A DNA stretch of 64,000 nucleotides from Desulfogranum mediterraneum DSM 13871 (GTDB taxonomy: Bacteria > Desulfobacterota > Desulfobulbia > Desulfobulbales > Desulfobulbaceae), in NCBI RefSeq assembly GCF_000429965.1, contig NZ_AUCW01000022.1:43842-107841 (forward strand), read 5' to 3'. Each line of letters begins with the position of its first letter. Position 1 is the stretch's first letter. A model generated the notes under the pieces. The model had not been told where the DNA came from and did not search any database. It saw nothing but the letters and a program-made list of their open reading frames with translations. Made by a program: the position numbers and the translations under genes. This document shows positions 54,101 through 61,235 of this stretch, piece by piece.

Positions 54101-57100
54101 GGGTATCGTCGCCGGATTCACCGACGAGGATGTCAGAGTCAGCACCACCATACAGCTGGTCGTTGCCGCCGTCGCCGTAGAGCTGGTCACCCCCGGTGCC
54201 GCCATAGAGGGTATCGTGGCCTGTACCGCCGTTGAGATAGTCGCCTTGATCGCCGCCGCTAAGGAGGTCATCTCCGCCATGGCCGAACAGCTGATCCTGA
54301 CCCTGCTCACCAAAGAGCCGATCATTGCCGGCAAGGCCGTAGAGCAGGTCATCACCATCGCCGCCCTTAATGAGATCGTCCCCTGTGCCGGAAAGATCGC
54401 TGTTGTCCCCGACCAGCCAGTCGTTACCAGCACCGCCGGATAAGTTGTCGTTGCCGTCACCGCCAAACAAGGTATCATGGTCCGCCTCACCAAGAAGGAT
54501 GTCATTGCCACCACCCCCCTCGATGTAGTCACGCCCCATACCACCGGCCAGATAGTCGTCGCCCGCATTTGGGGCGTCGTTATGGATCTCGAAGTTAGAA
54601 GAGGTGAAGCCGCTGGCGTAGCCGGCCGCGGAGTAGCTCAGGCGTAACGAAAGTTGATCCAGGTTATCCAGATCCAGAGACCCTGTGCCGGTAAAGTAGC
54701 CATCTCCAAACAGGGCATCATCACCATCCCCGCCCTGGATAACGACATCATCGGACCCTCCGGCCAGGACATCGTTGCCTGAACCGCCGGACAGCTTATC
54801 CTCCCCGTCGTAGCTCTGGATGATATCGTTGTCTGCACCGCCATCAATGGTGTCGTCACCGCCACTACCGCTGATGTAGTCGTTGCCGGCTCCACCCTCG
54901 AGCAGATCCCCCTCCGGGATGGAGTTCTCATAGAGCACCACCCCGTTCCAGGAGCCCATATAACCGTTGATTATATCGCTGCCATCGCCGCCGTCGAGAT
55001 GGTCATGACCGGCGAAACCAAACAGGAAATCTCCCCCCTGCCCACCGAATACCTCCATGCTCGGTGCCTCTGCCGGTAATGGCGTCTGATAAAATGGGGT
55101 GTTGCTGCTTACTCCGTCAGGAAAGGCGGTAAAGGCAAGGCGGCCGTTGGCCCCCAGGTTGAGATAGGCCAGCTCATCGCGGGAATCAGTGCCGTTCAAG
55201 GTAAGATCGTAGAGCGAAGGCGGCGGGGTGTAGTCGCTGAGGGTGATACCGAAGTCGCCGCAGACAAAGTTTTCGATGGAGAAATAAGAGGGGTTGGTCC
55301 CTGCGGTTACGGAGAGGGTGTTGCTGGCCTCGTCCAGGCTTGCCTGGAACTGCTTATCCGCACTCTCATAGAAGTGGAACCCCTCCCCCTGTTCGGCCAG
55401 AGAGAGAAGCGGCAGTTGCTGGCCCTCAAACCAGATGACCCCCTGCTTATCCGCATCAGCTATGATGTCACCTAAGCCGACATGGTAGGTATCGTTCCCG
55501 CTGCCGCCCTCCAGGCGATCGCCGAGGTAGTCGTCGCTGCCGTCCCGCTGAATGCCGTAGAGGGTGTCGTCACCGGCCATGCCCCTGAGGGTATCCCCCA
55601 TGGCCCCGCCGTAGATCAGATCCCTGCCGTTGGAACCGGTGATAATGTCGATCCCGCCGCCCCCTTCGATGCGGTCGATATGGCTGAGGCTCATCCCGCT
55701 CAGGTCGATGGTGTTGCCCTCCTCGGTGCCGGCGATGATGTTTTCGCCGCCACCACCGTCGATCACCTCGATGGAGTCGGCAGCGGTCAGGGAACGGACC
55801 CGGATGGTGTCGTCCTGAGCTCCGCCCTGGATGGTGTCGGTGCCGCTACCGCCGTTGAAGAGGTCGTAGGCCTCATCCTTGCCCATGATGAAGAAGGTGT
55901 CGTCGCCTCCGCCGCCAAACATGGTGTCTCGGCCCTTGCCGCCTTCGAGGTAGTCGTTCCCTGCATAGCCGCTGAGGGTATCATCACCGTCCATGCCGTA
56001 GAGAAGGTCCCCCTTATCGGATCCGGTGAGCGTGTCCACATAGGAACCACCGAGCATAAAGGATTCATTTCCCGAAGCAGTAGCCGTCATAGCACCATCG
56101 GTGGAATGGAGATACCAGTCCTTTAAGCTAAAGATCCTTTCTTCTATGATTGTCTGCTCCTGCTCAGGAATACTAGCCAAAAAACCTTGAAAAAACTCTT
56201 GATAACCCTTGGTACCGGCCAATGAATCTGCCACTTTCTCAAGACTGAAATGGATATTGCCGTTCCCTCCTTTGGTATCGAACAATTCGCCTGATTCTAC
56301 CAACCCACCATCCTTATAATAGGCCTGCATTGCAAAGGCGATTAACATTTTCTGCAGGCTATTGTTCGAGGCAATGATGCCTCCCGCTTCTCCGATCTTG
56401 ACCATATCGTTGGTAAAACGGGTCAACATATCGGTATCGGTTACTCCAGGTGCATTGCCGAATTCATAACGTATAAGGTGTTCAAGGAAATTAGTGTTTA
56501 TTGATCCAGGATCTGTTTCGTATGCGTATAATTTTTCATCGAAAATCATACCCAGCAGATCAGTTAACTGGTTGGTCACCTCACGGAAATCGGGGCATTG
56601 CAAAAAGGCAGTGAGCAAGGATATGGAATGCAGACTAATACCTCCGATATCTGTCGACCCGTGGATAAGGAGGTTCTCGGTTGGAGTTGTGCCGATGATG
56701 TCAAAGTTTCGAACGCCAAACCAGCTGGAAAGAAACTCACCATCCACTCTGATGTTGGTGACACCCTGCTCTCGCTCTTGCAGCATATCAATAGACTCTT
56801 GACGCATTGCATCCACATATTCTTCCAAAGGCTGTAGAAGACTTTGATCAATTTGATCATTATCCTGTAAAACAGAGAGCATAAACGCATAAGCATCAGG
56901 GGATTGCAAGTTATGAGATTCTGCCGCGGCACGGAAGGGAGCCTGATCAAAAGTCATGGCTTCCTCATCGAAGAAAACCGCGATTAACGATGCCAGACCT
57001 CCTCCAAGGGAATGGCCGGTCAGCGTTATTTTTGCATCCGGATTGGTTGTTTTAACTTGCAGGTAATATTCGGCAGCTTCCTGAAGCTGTTGTGAATAAT

Positions 57101-57329
57101 TGCCCGAGGCCAACGCAACGTCCGTAGCCATATCACTGGAGCCACAGGTTCCGGCAAAGGAAATTACGATTTCGTCGCCGCGTTGGAAAGTGACGGCTTC
57201 GAAACCACTGCTTTTTTCATCTTGATCAATCAGCGACCATCCCTGAGGGGTTGGGAACCAGTTTGTTTCACCACGAGTTGATTCATAAGCCCGGCCTGCC
57301 ATCAGTGCCAATTCAATATCAGTTGCCAT
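48135..57329 (-). CDS. Giant RTX protein with N-terminal lipase domain, 3' end truncated
   Basis: A 3064-residue predicted secreted protein. Residues about 1-250 form a class 3 lipase-like domain with the nucleophile elbow ITLTGHSLGGGLAS (Ser107) and a probable His in ISLHSISLLTAF. From about residue 420 nearly all is RTX nonapeptide (GGxGxDxLx) calcium-binding repeats broken by beta-rich spacers (for example around DTYVVSPGDGKDFIYDN). Near the C-terminus six copies of a roughly 108-residue cassette contain GNDSYYLDSADDVIVEQ. The last native segment, DFVSGQDKILLDRDIFSALP, normally precedes a type I secretion signal. Here it runs into GRRKNRGQTPIKLIPS, encoded by the RAYT element, so the signal is missing. 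No hlyB/hlyD/tolC genes are in the window. The 57345 gene ends 15 bases upstream. Confidence 0.88.
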   Translation of the reverse strand: MATDIELALMAGRAYESTRGETNWFPTPQGWSLIDQDEKSSGFEAVTFQRGDEIVISFAGTCGSSDMATDVALASGNYSQQLQEAAEYYLQVKTTNPDAKITLTGHSLGGGLASLIAVFFDEEAMTFDQAPFRAAAESHNLQSPDAYAFMLSVLQDNDQIDQSLLQPLEEYVDAMRQESIDMLQEREQGVTNIRVDGEFLSSWFGVRNFDIIGTTPTENLLIHGSTDIGGISLHSISLLTAFLQCPDFREVTNQLTDLLGMIFDEKLYAYETDPGSINTNFLEHLIRYEFGNAPGVTDTDMLTRFTNDMVKIGEAGGIIASNNSLQKMLIAFAMQAYYKDGGLVESGELFDTKGGNGNIHFSLEKVADSLAGTKGYQEFFQGFLASIPEQEQTIIEERIFSLKDWYLHSTDGAMTATASGNESFMLGGSYVDTLTGSDKGDLLYGMDGDDTLSGYAGNDYLEGGKGRDTMFGGGGDDTFFIMGKDEAYDLFNGGSGTDTIQGGAQDDTIRVRSLTAADSIEVIDGGGGENIIAGTEEGNTIDLSGMSLSHIDRIEGGGGIDIITGSNGRDLIYGGAMGDTLRGMAGDDTLYGIQRDGSDDYLGDRLEGGSGNDTYHVGLGDIIADADKQGVIWFEGQQLPLLSLAEQGEGFHFYESADKQFQASLDEASNTLSVTAGTNPSYFSIENFVCGDFGITLSDYTPPPSLYDLTLNGTDSRDELAYLNLGANGRLAFTAFPDGVSSNTPFYQTPLPAEAPSMEVFGGQGGDFLFGFAGHDHLDGGDGSDIINGYMGSWNGVVLYENSIPEGDLLEGGAGNDYISGSGGDDTIDGGADNDIIQSYDGEDKLSGGSGNDVLAGGSDDVVIQGGDGDDALFGDGYFTGTGSLDLDNLDQLSLRLSYSAAGYASGFTSSNFEIHNDAPNAGDDYLAGGMGRDYIEGGGGNDILLGEADHDTLFGGDGNDNLSGGAGNDWLVGDNSDLSGTGDDLIKGGDGDDLLYGLAGNDRLFGEQGQDQLFGHGGDDLLSGGDQGDYLNGGTGHDTLYGGTGGDQLYGDGGNDQLYGGADSDILVGESGDDTLRGGEGTDTLYGDNGDATGSGADRLFGEAGNDHLYGHGGDDQLFGGSGNDELQGNDGLDTLSGGSGDDNLFGQGGDDILQGGTGNDYLAGGSGRNSYLFAAGDSGGAGDVVRCGEGQSVIQLDGVELAGIVVEQSPSTDSVKIRYSPTDLLLLEQVGTGAEVSFRLGGEELSWQAFMAGAINTLTGTADDDVITGGSTNDVIAGGAGNDTLEGSGGNDTLYGEVGNDTLSGGAGNDVLVGGAGRDVMSGGEGNDTYVVSPGDGKDFIYDNLGWNTLALQSSRSASNISFVYAAETDGTVCEDQEAQGILVRYQGGGPVFVDSGRVNNWSLSFNDGVMTHAEILAHVERKLQGGDEADTLSGALGQDTLQGGGGGDHLYGHDGEDSLYGDEGDDHLEGGAGDDRLYGGKGDDLLDGGKGADYLDGGEGIDTVSYAAETEDITVVLWEGGRGGSAEGDTYRNIESVIGGKGNDHLTSAGYAVLEGGPGADVLDGNWGYLSTASYRSSSAGVEVSLDTGEAHGGDAEGDRLYKIKNLTGSEFADILVASSDKGLGGTVLHGLGGDDRLIGTENGDLLAGGRGNDLLEGGAGNDSYIFNRGDGIDTIVNSSGEYSETIVKDSFGHERLSRVASSYDRDTLVFGQGITADDLLLYRTPSGENSELGDNDLVIALKDDAQPNAAWNELGDKVIVKGYFNHEVRAEVNIYEQYSVWDDSNWDRWVRYGEYSNWVKRIEFADGTSLDRDELVASLSGGTAGDDHLEMIQDNSYSQAVSWNGLAGNDVLVGAKGDDALWGGEGEDRLDGRGGNNYLDGGSGNDTYVVSNRNTPQEFESWLSTQAVPCVDDKFIRDTLSDEDGYDRVIFESDIAREDIVFTINTGGDLVIDYGLYLQYQMIVSGNGVELFENSDGSTITREQVVSALERIAGRLGVDIHQVSSTDIFNNIELKSELYNSWADQFVVQTGHADWNLFNGRSDNEIVYGGAGVDELLGHSGNDELHGRGSDDLLNGGNGSDRYVFERGDQNDVIWDKELPFITDSYGSYQPDDGDSVGWGQFVTEVHPNEAPSNDSLLLGGDTLGGDIHKDDLEIFWATEMEDPANGGDDLLIRLKSQDPDQAWHDRDVNLAIITDYYDANPLLENVVDHATGETNSQARVVTSDDFAAYGDKALRSLAYRLSCSDEAVCGITDLAGLRSFLDVENGLVGFNREYRATDDTILIRDYFNPALTIEHIVLTDSGEELSKAEIVDLMSTENSEMIRGFSDEENVIHGKGGNDIVRGANLKDTIFGEAGNDQLYGLSGDDTLSGGGGDDALHGGAGADQMSGGVGNDSYYLDSADDVIVEQEDEGSDTVFSSVDYTLGANLEKLVLTGETAVLGVGNDMANDLRGGSGDDRLYGRLGDDSLSGGEGDDILNGGAGADQMSGGVGNDSYYLDSADDVIVEQGDEGVDRVFSAVDHSLGANLERLVLTGETAVLGVGNEMANTISGNGIGNDLRGGAGDDRLYGRLGDDSLSGGEGDDILNGGAGADQMSGGVGNDSYYLDSADDVVVEQGDEGVDRVFSAVDHSLGANLENLVLTGETAVLGVGNEMANTISGNGIGNDLRGGAGDDRLYGRLGDDRLSGGEGDDILNGGAGADQMSGGAGNDSYYLDSADDVIVEQGDEGVDRVFSAVDHSLGANLEKLVLTGETAVLGVGNEMANTISGNGIGNDLRGGSGDDRLYGRLGDDRLSGGEGDDILNGGAGADLMSGGAGNDSYYLDSADDVIVEQGDEGVDRVFSAVDHSLGANLERLVLTGETAVLGVGNEMANTISGNGIGNDLRGGSGDDRLYGRLGDDSLSGGEGDDILNGGAGADLMSGGVGNDSYYLDSADDVIVEQGDEGVDRVFSSVDHTLGANVEKLKLQGDQSIAGVGNDQDNLIQGNNNDNILNGRSGNDTLKGNGGKDTFVFDSALDQEGNSDVISDFVSGQDKILLDRDIFSALPGRRKNRGQTPIKLIPS
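48440..50200 (-). repeat. 324-bp tandem repeat array inside the RTX gene
   Basis: A marker motif (GCACGGCCGT) recurs at 48731, 49055, 49379, 49703 and 50000, that is spacings of 324, 324, 324 and 297 bases. Each unit encodes about 108 residues with two RTX blocks and a beta spacer. The 297-base spacing lacks nine codons (TISGNGIGN). Units look nearly identical in DNA, which points to recent expansion or homogenisation. Confidence 0.9.
54541..56000 (-). repeat. Segmental duplication shared by the two RTX genes (copy in the giant gene)
   Basis: About 1.46 kb nearly identical in DNA to 58619-60078, in the same orientation at an offset of about 4077 bases. It encodes the lipase-RTX proximal calcium-binding block and the non-repeat spacer with SLYDLTLNGTDSRDELAYL. 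A shorter shared piece is 53755-53870 with 58505-58615. Confidence 0.85.
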
Positions 57330-57344
57330 AGCTCTCCGCTCTCC

Positions 57345-58115
57345 CTATTTATGTTTGCTAAACAATCTATCGCATGGACAATGCCCTGGAAGCACTTCCT
57401 TAAAATTGCAGGCATTTATACAACGTTCATATGTTGGCTGTGATTTGAATATATAGATACTGGTCCATCCACCTTTAGTACGAATTTTTTCAACACACCA
57501 ATCTATTCGTTCCTGTGGTAACGGCTCCCGTAGGACGCTTTGGAATTCAGGCTGAGTGAGGCTTTTGTTCAGCTCATGGATCTTCTCCGCCGAAACCGGA
57601 TTCATTCCGGATCGCTGTGCTTCTAAATCCGGTGATGAAATAATCATATTCGGAACTTTGAGAGCCAAAGGCAGATCTTCCAACTCGATCTGCTGCCAAG
57701 TCTTGTTGGTATAGCGAAATATCATATAGGGCGGATTCGGCCTTCCCCATTTGTTATAAGCAAGGCATCCAACGGTTCGATTTACGAGAAAAGGTGTATG
57801 ACCAATAATATCAAGCATTATAGGTGAAAGATCTGCGTAGCCAATGTCTTTGGCACCTTCCACTTTCCAGCTAACACTTTGTTTTGATGATGGCAGAGTA
57901 AAAGAAAGGCTCTGTTTCTTGATCGGTGGGCGCTGCCCAATCTCGTGCCGCCCACCCCGATCCGCTGTACGCTCAACCAATACCTTCCGCCCGTCATGCA
58001 GCAGAACTTCTTCCCTCCAGCTCACTGAATTACCAAAACTCTGGGAGGCAACTGCCACAATCAAAAAAGTAATGACTGAAACAACTACCAGTATCATTTT
58101 GTGCCAAATCTTCAT
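57345..58115 (-). CDS. Unknown exported or membrane-anchored protein coupled to the giant RTX gene
   Basis: I do not recognise this 256-residue protein. Residues about 7-25 (MILVVVSVITFLIVAVAS) form a signal anchor or signal peptide, so the rest should lie in the periplasm. The C-terminal part has five cysteines (DWCVEKIRTKGGW, RCINACNF, GHCPCDRLF) that could form disulfides. RYTNKTWQQIELEDLPLALK is a beta-like central segment. It ends 15 bases before the giant RTX start on the same strand, so the two are likely co-transcribed. A role as adaptor, chaperone or immunity partner is only an inference from that pairing. Confidence 0.6.
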   Translation of the reverse strand: MKIWHKMILVVVSVITFLIVAVASQSFGNSVSWREEVLLHDGRKVLVERTADRGGRHEIGQRPPIKKQSLSFTLPSSKQSVSWKVEGAKDIGYADLSPIMLDIIGHTPFLVNRTVGCLAYNKWGRPNPPYMIFRYTNKTWQQIELEDLPLALKVPNMIISSPDLEAQRSGMNPVSAEKIHELNKSLTQPEFQSVLREPLPQERIDWCVEKIRTKGGWTSIYIFKSQPTYERCINACNFKEVLPGHCPCDRLFSKHK

Positions 58116-58234
58116 ATAGCTAGTACCGCGTAATATTAATAAGTTCGGATAAAGCTTCTTGAGTTTTATCCGCGCATCGTTCGTCGCAAACTACCAATCG
58201 ATTGGCTCGGAAGCATTGTTTTGGGTCCAATTGG

Positions 58235-58447
58235 GGTTGCACCAAGCTAACCTATCGACCTTATTCCTTATTCCTTCCAAAACCGTACGTTTTTTACGTC
58301 TATATTGCCCTTTTCGGTACCGAAAGAAGCGATATAGAGCGACGGGATTCTCGCAGCTCATAGCAGTCAGCCTTTTCCCGAATCTGGCGGCCGATCGCAA
58401 AACTGCGCATCTGGCCTTTGACAGGCTCGACAAAGGAGCGAAGTCCC
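58235..58447 (-). pseudogene. RAYT gene remnant (3' end only)
   Basis: The 213 bases match the 3' end and flank of the intact RAYT gene at 62810 (about 88% by eye). The translated piece SFVEPVKGQMRSFAIGRQ, followed by IREKADCYELRES, corresponds to the intact protein's SFVEAVKAQMRSFATGRQ region. A one-base deletion after that puts the last part out of frame, and the catalytic part is gone. It abuts a 15-bp palindrome at 58446-58493. Confidence 0.8.
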
Positions 58448-58493
58448 GGGGACAGGATACCTAACTCAACCGAATTCCGTATCCTGTCCCCGG
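58446..58493. repeat. REP-like palindrome at the RTX-2 truncation point
   Basis: A perfect 15-bp inverted repeat CCGGGGACAGGATAC (58446-58460) and GTATCCTGTCCCCGG (58479-58493) with an 18-base loop. It shares the GGGGACAG core with the ends of the RAYT element at 47383-48173 and sits exactly where homology between the two RTX genes stops. Confidence 0.75.
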
Positions 58494-61235
58494 AACTCCA
58501 CACTCCCCGCACCTGACCACATCTCCGGCGCCGCCACTATCTCCGGCCGCAAAGAGATAGCTGTTCCTGCCGCTGCCGCCTGCCAGGTAGTCGCTGCCGG
58601 TCCTGCCCTGGAGAACACCACCGGCCAGATAGTCGTCGCCCACATTTGGGGCGTCGTTATGGATCTCGAAGTTAGAAGAGGTGAAGCCCGTTGCGTATCC
58701 GAGGGTAGAGTATGCAAAGCTTAACGAAAGTTGATCAAGGGTATCCAGGTTCAGGGCACCTGTACCGGTAAAATAACCATCTCCAAACAGGGCATCATCA
58801 CCATCCCCGCCCTGGATAACGACATCATCGGACCCTCCGGCCAGGACATCGTTGCCTGAACCGCCGGACAGCTTATCCTCCCCGTCGTAGCTCTGGATGA
58901 TATCGTTGTCTGCACCACCATCAATGGTGTCGTCACCGCCACTACCGCTGATGTAGTCGTTGCCGGCTCCACCCTCGAGCAGATCCCCCTCCGGGATGGA
59001 GTTCTCATAGAGCACCACCCCGTTCCAGGAGCCCATATTACCGGTGATTATATCGCCGCCGTCGCCGCCGTCGAGATGGTCATGACCAGCGAAACCAAAC
59101 AGGAAATCTCCCCCCTGGCCACCGAATACCTCAATGCTCGGTGCCTCTGCCGGCAATGGCATATCATAAAAAGGGGTGTTGCTGCTTACTCCGTCAGGAA
59201 AGGCGGTAAAGGCAAGGCGGCCGTTGGCCCCCAGGTTGAGATAGGCCAGCTCATCGCGGGAATCAGTGCCGTTCAAGGTGAGATCGTAGAGCGAAGGCGG
59301 CGGGGTGTAGTCGGAGAGGGTGATGCCGAAGTCGCCGGAGACAAAGTTCTCGATGGAGAAATAAGAGGGGTTGGTCCCTGCGGTTACGGAGAGGGTGTTG
59401 CTGGCCTCGTCCAGGCTTGCCTGGAACTGCTTATCCGCAGACTCATAGAAGTGGAACCCCTCCCCCTGTTCGGCCAGAGAGAGAAGCGGCAGTTGTTGGC
59501 CCTCAAACCAGATGGTGCCCTGCCTATCCGCATCAGCTATGATGTCACCTAAGCCGACATGGTAGGTATCGTTCCCGCTGCCGCCCTCCAGGCGGTCGCC
59601 GAGGTAATCGTCGCTGCCGTCACGGTGAATGCCGTAGAGGGTGTCGTCACCGGCCATGCCCCTGAGGGTATCCCCCATGGCCCCGCCGTAGATCAGATCC
59701 CTGCCGCCGGAACCGGTGATAATGTCGATCCCGCCGCCCCCTTCGATGCGGTCGATATGGCTGAGGCTCATCCCGCTCAGGTCGATGGTGTTGCCCTCCT
59801 CGGTGCCGGCGATGATGTTTTCGCCGCTGCCACCGTCGATCACCTCGATGGAGTCGGCAGCGGTCAGGGAGTTGACCCGGATGGTGTCGTTCTGAGCTCC
59901 GCCCTGGATGGTGTCGGTGCCGCTACCGCCGTTGAAGATGTCGTAGGCCTCGTCCTCGCCCATGATGAAGAAGGTGTCGTCGCCTCCGCCGCCGTCCATG
60001 GTATCTTGGCCCTTGCCGCCTTCGAGGTAGTCGTTCCCTGCATAGCCGCTGAGGGTGTCATCACCGGCCATGCCGTACAAATGGTCGTCATACTCGGAGC
60101 CGTTGAGACCGGTGAGGGTGTCGTCACCAGAGGTACCGAAGGTGTATCTGGCATACCCAAGCTCATAGACAGGGACATCGGCTTGCGATTCAACCTCAAC
60201 GGGCAGGTGCTCGATTTTGACACCCAGATCCTGATCCCAGTACTCAATCGGCTCTGCGTTTTCGTGCATGATGGTGTGGAGAAAATCAAACCGGTCTTTG
60301 AGGTACTGAGCAGAGTATTCATCAGGATTGATACTGGAGTAATCATCAACACCTTGCAGAAGATAGGGCCTGAGTTGAACAAGAGAAAAGATATCCCGCT
60401 GCGATCCGTTCAAGGCTGCTGACTTTACCAGATCAAACCGTGCCTGGGAGTATGCGTAATAGTTGGTTACCTGAATCGGGGCGGGATGATCACTGGCAGT
60501 GAGCTGGATATCTTCCCGGTGATAGGAGAGGACCGTATCAAGCCAACTCTCGTGTTGAGTAAGTTCAGCGAGGGTCTGGCTAAAGGTCAATGTACCGGTT
60601 GACCCTTCATAATCAACTGTTTGCTGCTTGCCACCAGGCAGATCAAAAATAAGTTTCCAATTATTTTCGGCAACAAGTTTATCGCCATACCAATGGTGGA
60701 GAATAATATCCAGGGTACTGCTGTTTGCCCTGATGGTATACCCTGTGTCATCTTCATTTGTCCTGATATCCGCGGATGGAGAAATACAGTATTCATATTG
60801 CTCACCGATAAAATCGGCTGCAGCACTGGCTAAATTAACCCCGGCAACGACTGTACCCACTGAAAACAGAAAGGCTGCACCTGCACCTACTCCCGGACTG
60901 ACCGCTGCGGCTGCAAAAGCGGTAAAAACACTGTATGTAAGCGTTTCAACGATCCCCTTTACAACGGCCCTGTCAGGGCTGTCACCTTGGGCAAGATTCG
61001 CGACAGTATCCAGGATAAGTCCACCATGCGCACCCCACACCTGGAGTTTAACAGATGATGCCCCGGCACCGGTAACATCAACATACACAGATACCGTACC
61101 GGCGATATAATCACTGGCCCGGTCAACGGATGAAGCATCCAGCCCTTCAAACTTAGCCAGCAGCAGGTCTTTGGTATACTGTCCAAGATTGTTGTTCGTC
61201 TGGTTAATCTCATCGATGTAATCAACGATGTCCAT
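58461..61235 (-). CDS. Second RTX protein, partial duplicate, truncated at its 3' end
   Basis: About 924 residues. The N-terminal 375 are unlike the giant protein: helix-rich with a hydrophobic, glycine/alanine-rich part (AFAAAAVSPGVGAGAAFLFS) that could insert in membranes. From about residue 380 the RTX repeats are nearly identical to the giant protein's residues 425-900. An internal block present in the giant protein is missing after NDAPNVGDDYLAGG. The frame ends in CGVPGTGYGIRLS, encoded by the REP-like palindrome, so no secretion signal remains. The ATG at 61235 has AGGAG at 7 bases and is preferred to the one 5 codons earlier. It overlaps the upstream gene's end by 14 bases. Confidence 0.8.
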   Translation of the reverse strand: MDIVDYIDEINQTNNNLGQYTKDLLLAKFEGLDASSVDRASDYIAGTVSVYVDVTGAGASSVKLQVWGAHGGLILDTVANLAQGDSPDRAVVKGIVETLTYSVFTAFAAAAVSPGVGAGAAFLFSVGTVVAGVNLASAAADFIGEQYEYCISPSADIRTNEDDTGYTIRANSSTLDIILHHWYGDKLVAENNWKLIFDLPGGKQQTVDYEGSTGTLTFSQTLAELTQHESWLDTVLSYHREDIQLTASDHPAPIQVTNYYAYSQARFDLVKSAALNGSQRDIFSLVQLRPYLLQGVDDYSSINPDEYSAQYLKDRFDFLHTIMHENAEPIEYWDQDLGVKIEHLPVEVESQADVPVYELGYARYTFGTSGDDTLTGLNGSEYDDHLYGMAGDDTLSGYAGNDYLEGGKGQDTMDGGGGDDTFFIMGEDEAYDIFNGGSGTDTIQGGAQNDTIRVNSLTAADSIEVIDGGSGENIIAGTEEGNTIDLSGMSLSHIDRIEGGGGIDIITGSGGRDLIYGGAMGDTLRGMAGDDTLYGIHRDGSDDYLGDRLEGGSGNDTYHVGLGDIIADADRQGTIWFEGQQLPLLSLAEQGEGFHFYESADKQFQASLDEASNTLSVTAGTNPSYFSIENFVSGDFGITLSDYTPPPSLYDLTLNGTDSRDELAYLNLGANGRLAFTAFPDGVSSNTPFYDMPLPAEAPSIEVFGGQGGDFLFGFAGHDHLDGGDGGDIITGNMGSWNGVVLYENSIPEGDLLEGGAGNDYISGSGGDDTIDGGADNDIIQSYDGEDKLSGGSGNDVLAGGSDDVVIQGGDGDDALFGDGYFTGTGALNLDTLDQLSLSFAYSTLGYATGFTSSNFEIHNDAPNVGDDYLAGGVLQGRTGSDYLAGGSGRNSYLFAAGDSGGAGDVVRCGECGVPGTGYGIRLS
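58619..60078 (-). repeat. Segmental duplication shared by the two RTX genes (copy in RTX-2)
   Basis: Partner of 54541-56000, same orientation. Only scattered substitutions are visible, for example CTGAGGGTGTC here and CTGAGGGTATC there. The similarity starts and ends inside coding sequence, so one copy arose from the other by recombination or gene conversion. Confidence 0.85.

Noticed and set aside
48440..61000. Regularly spaced short repeats that could be mistaken for a CRISPR array
   Set aside because: They are in-frame codon repeats for RTX nonapeptides (GGxGxDxLx) and 108-residue cassettes within long open frames. There are no spacer-like unique units and no cas genes.
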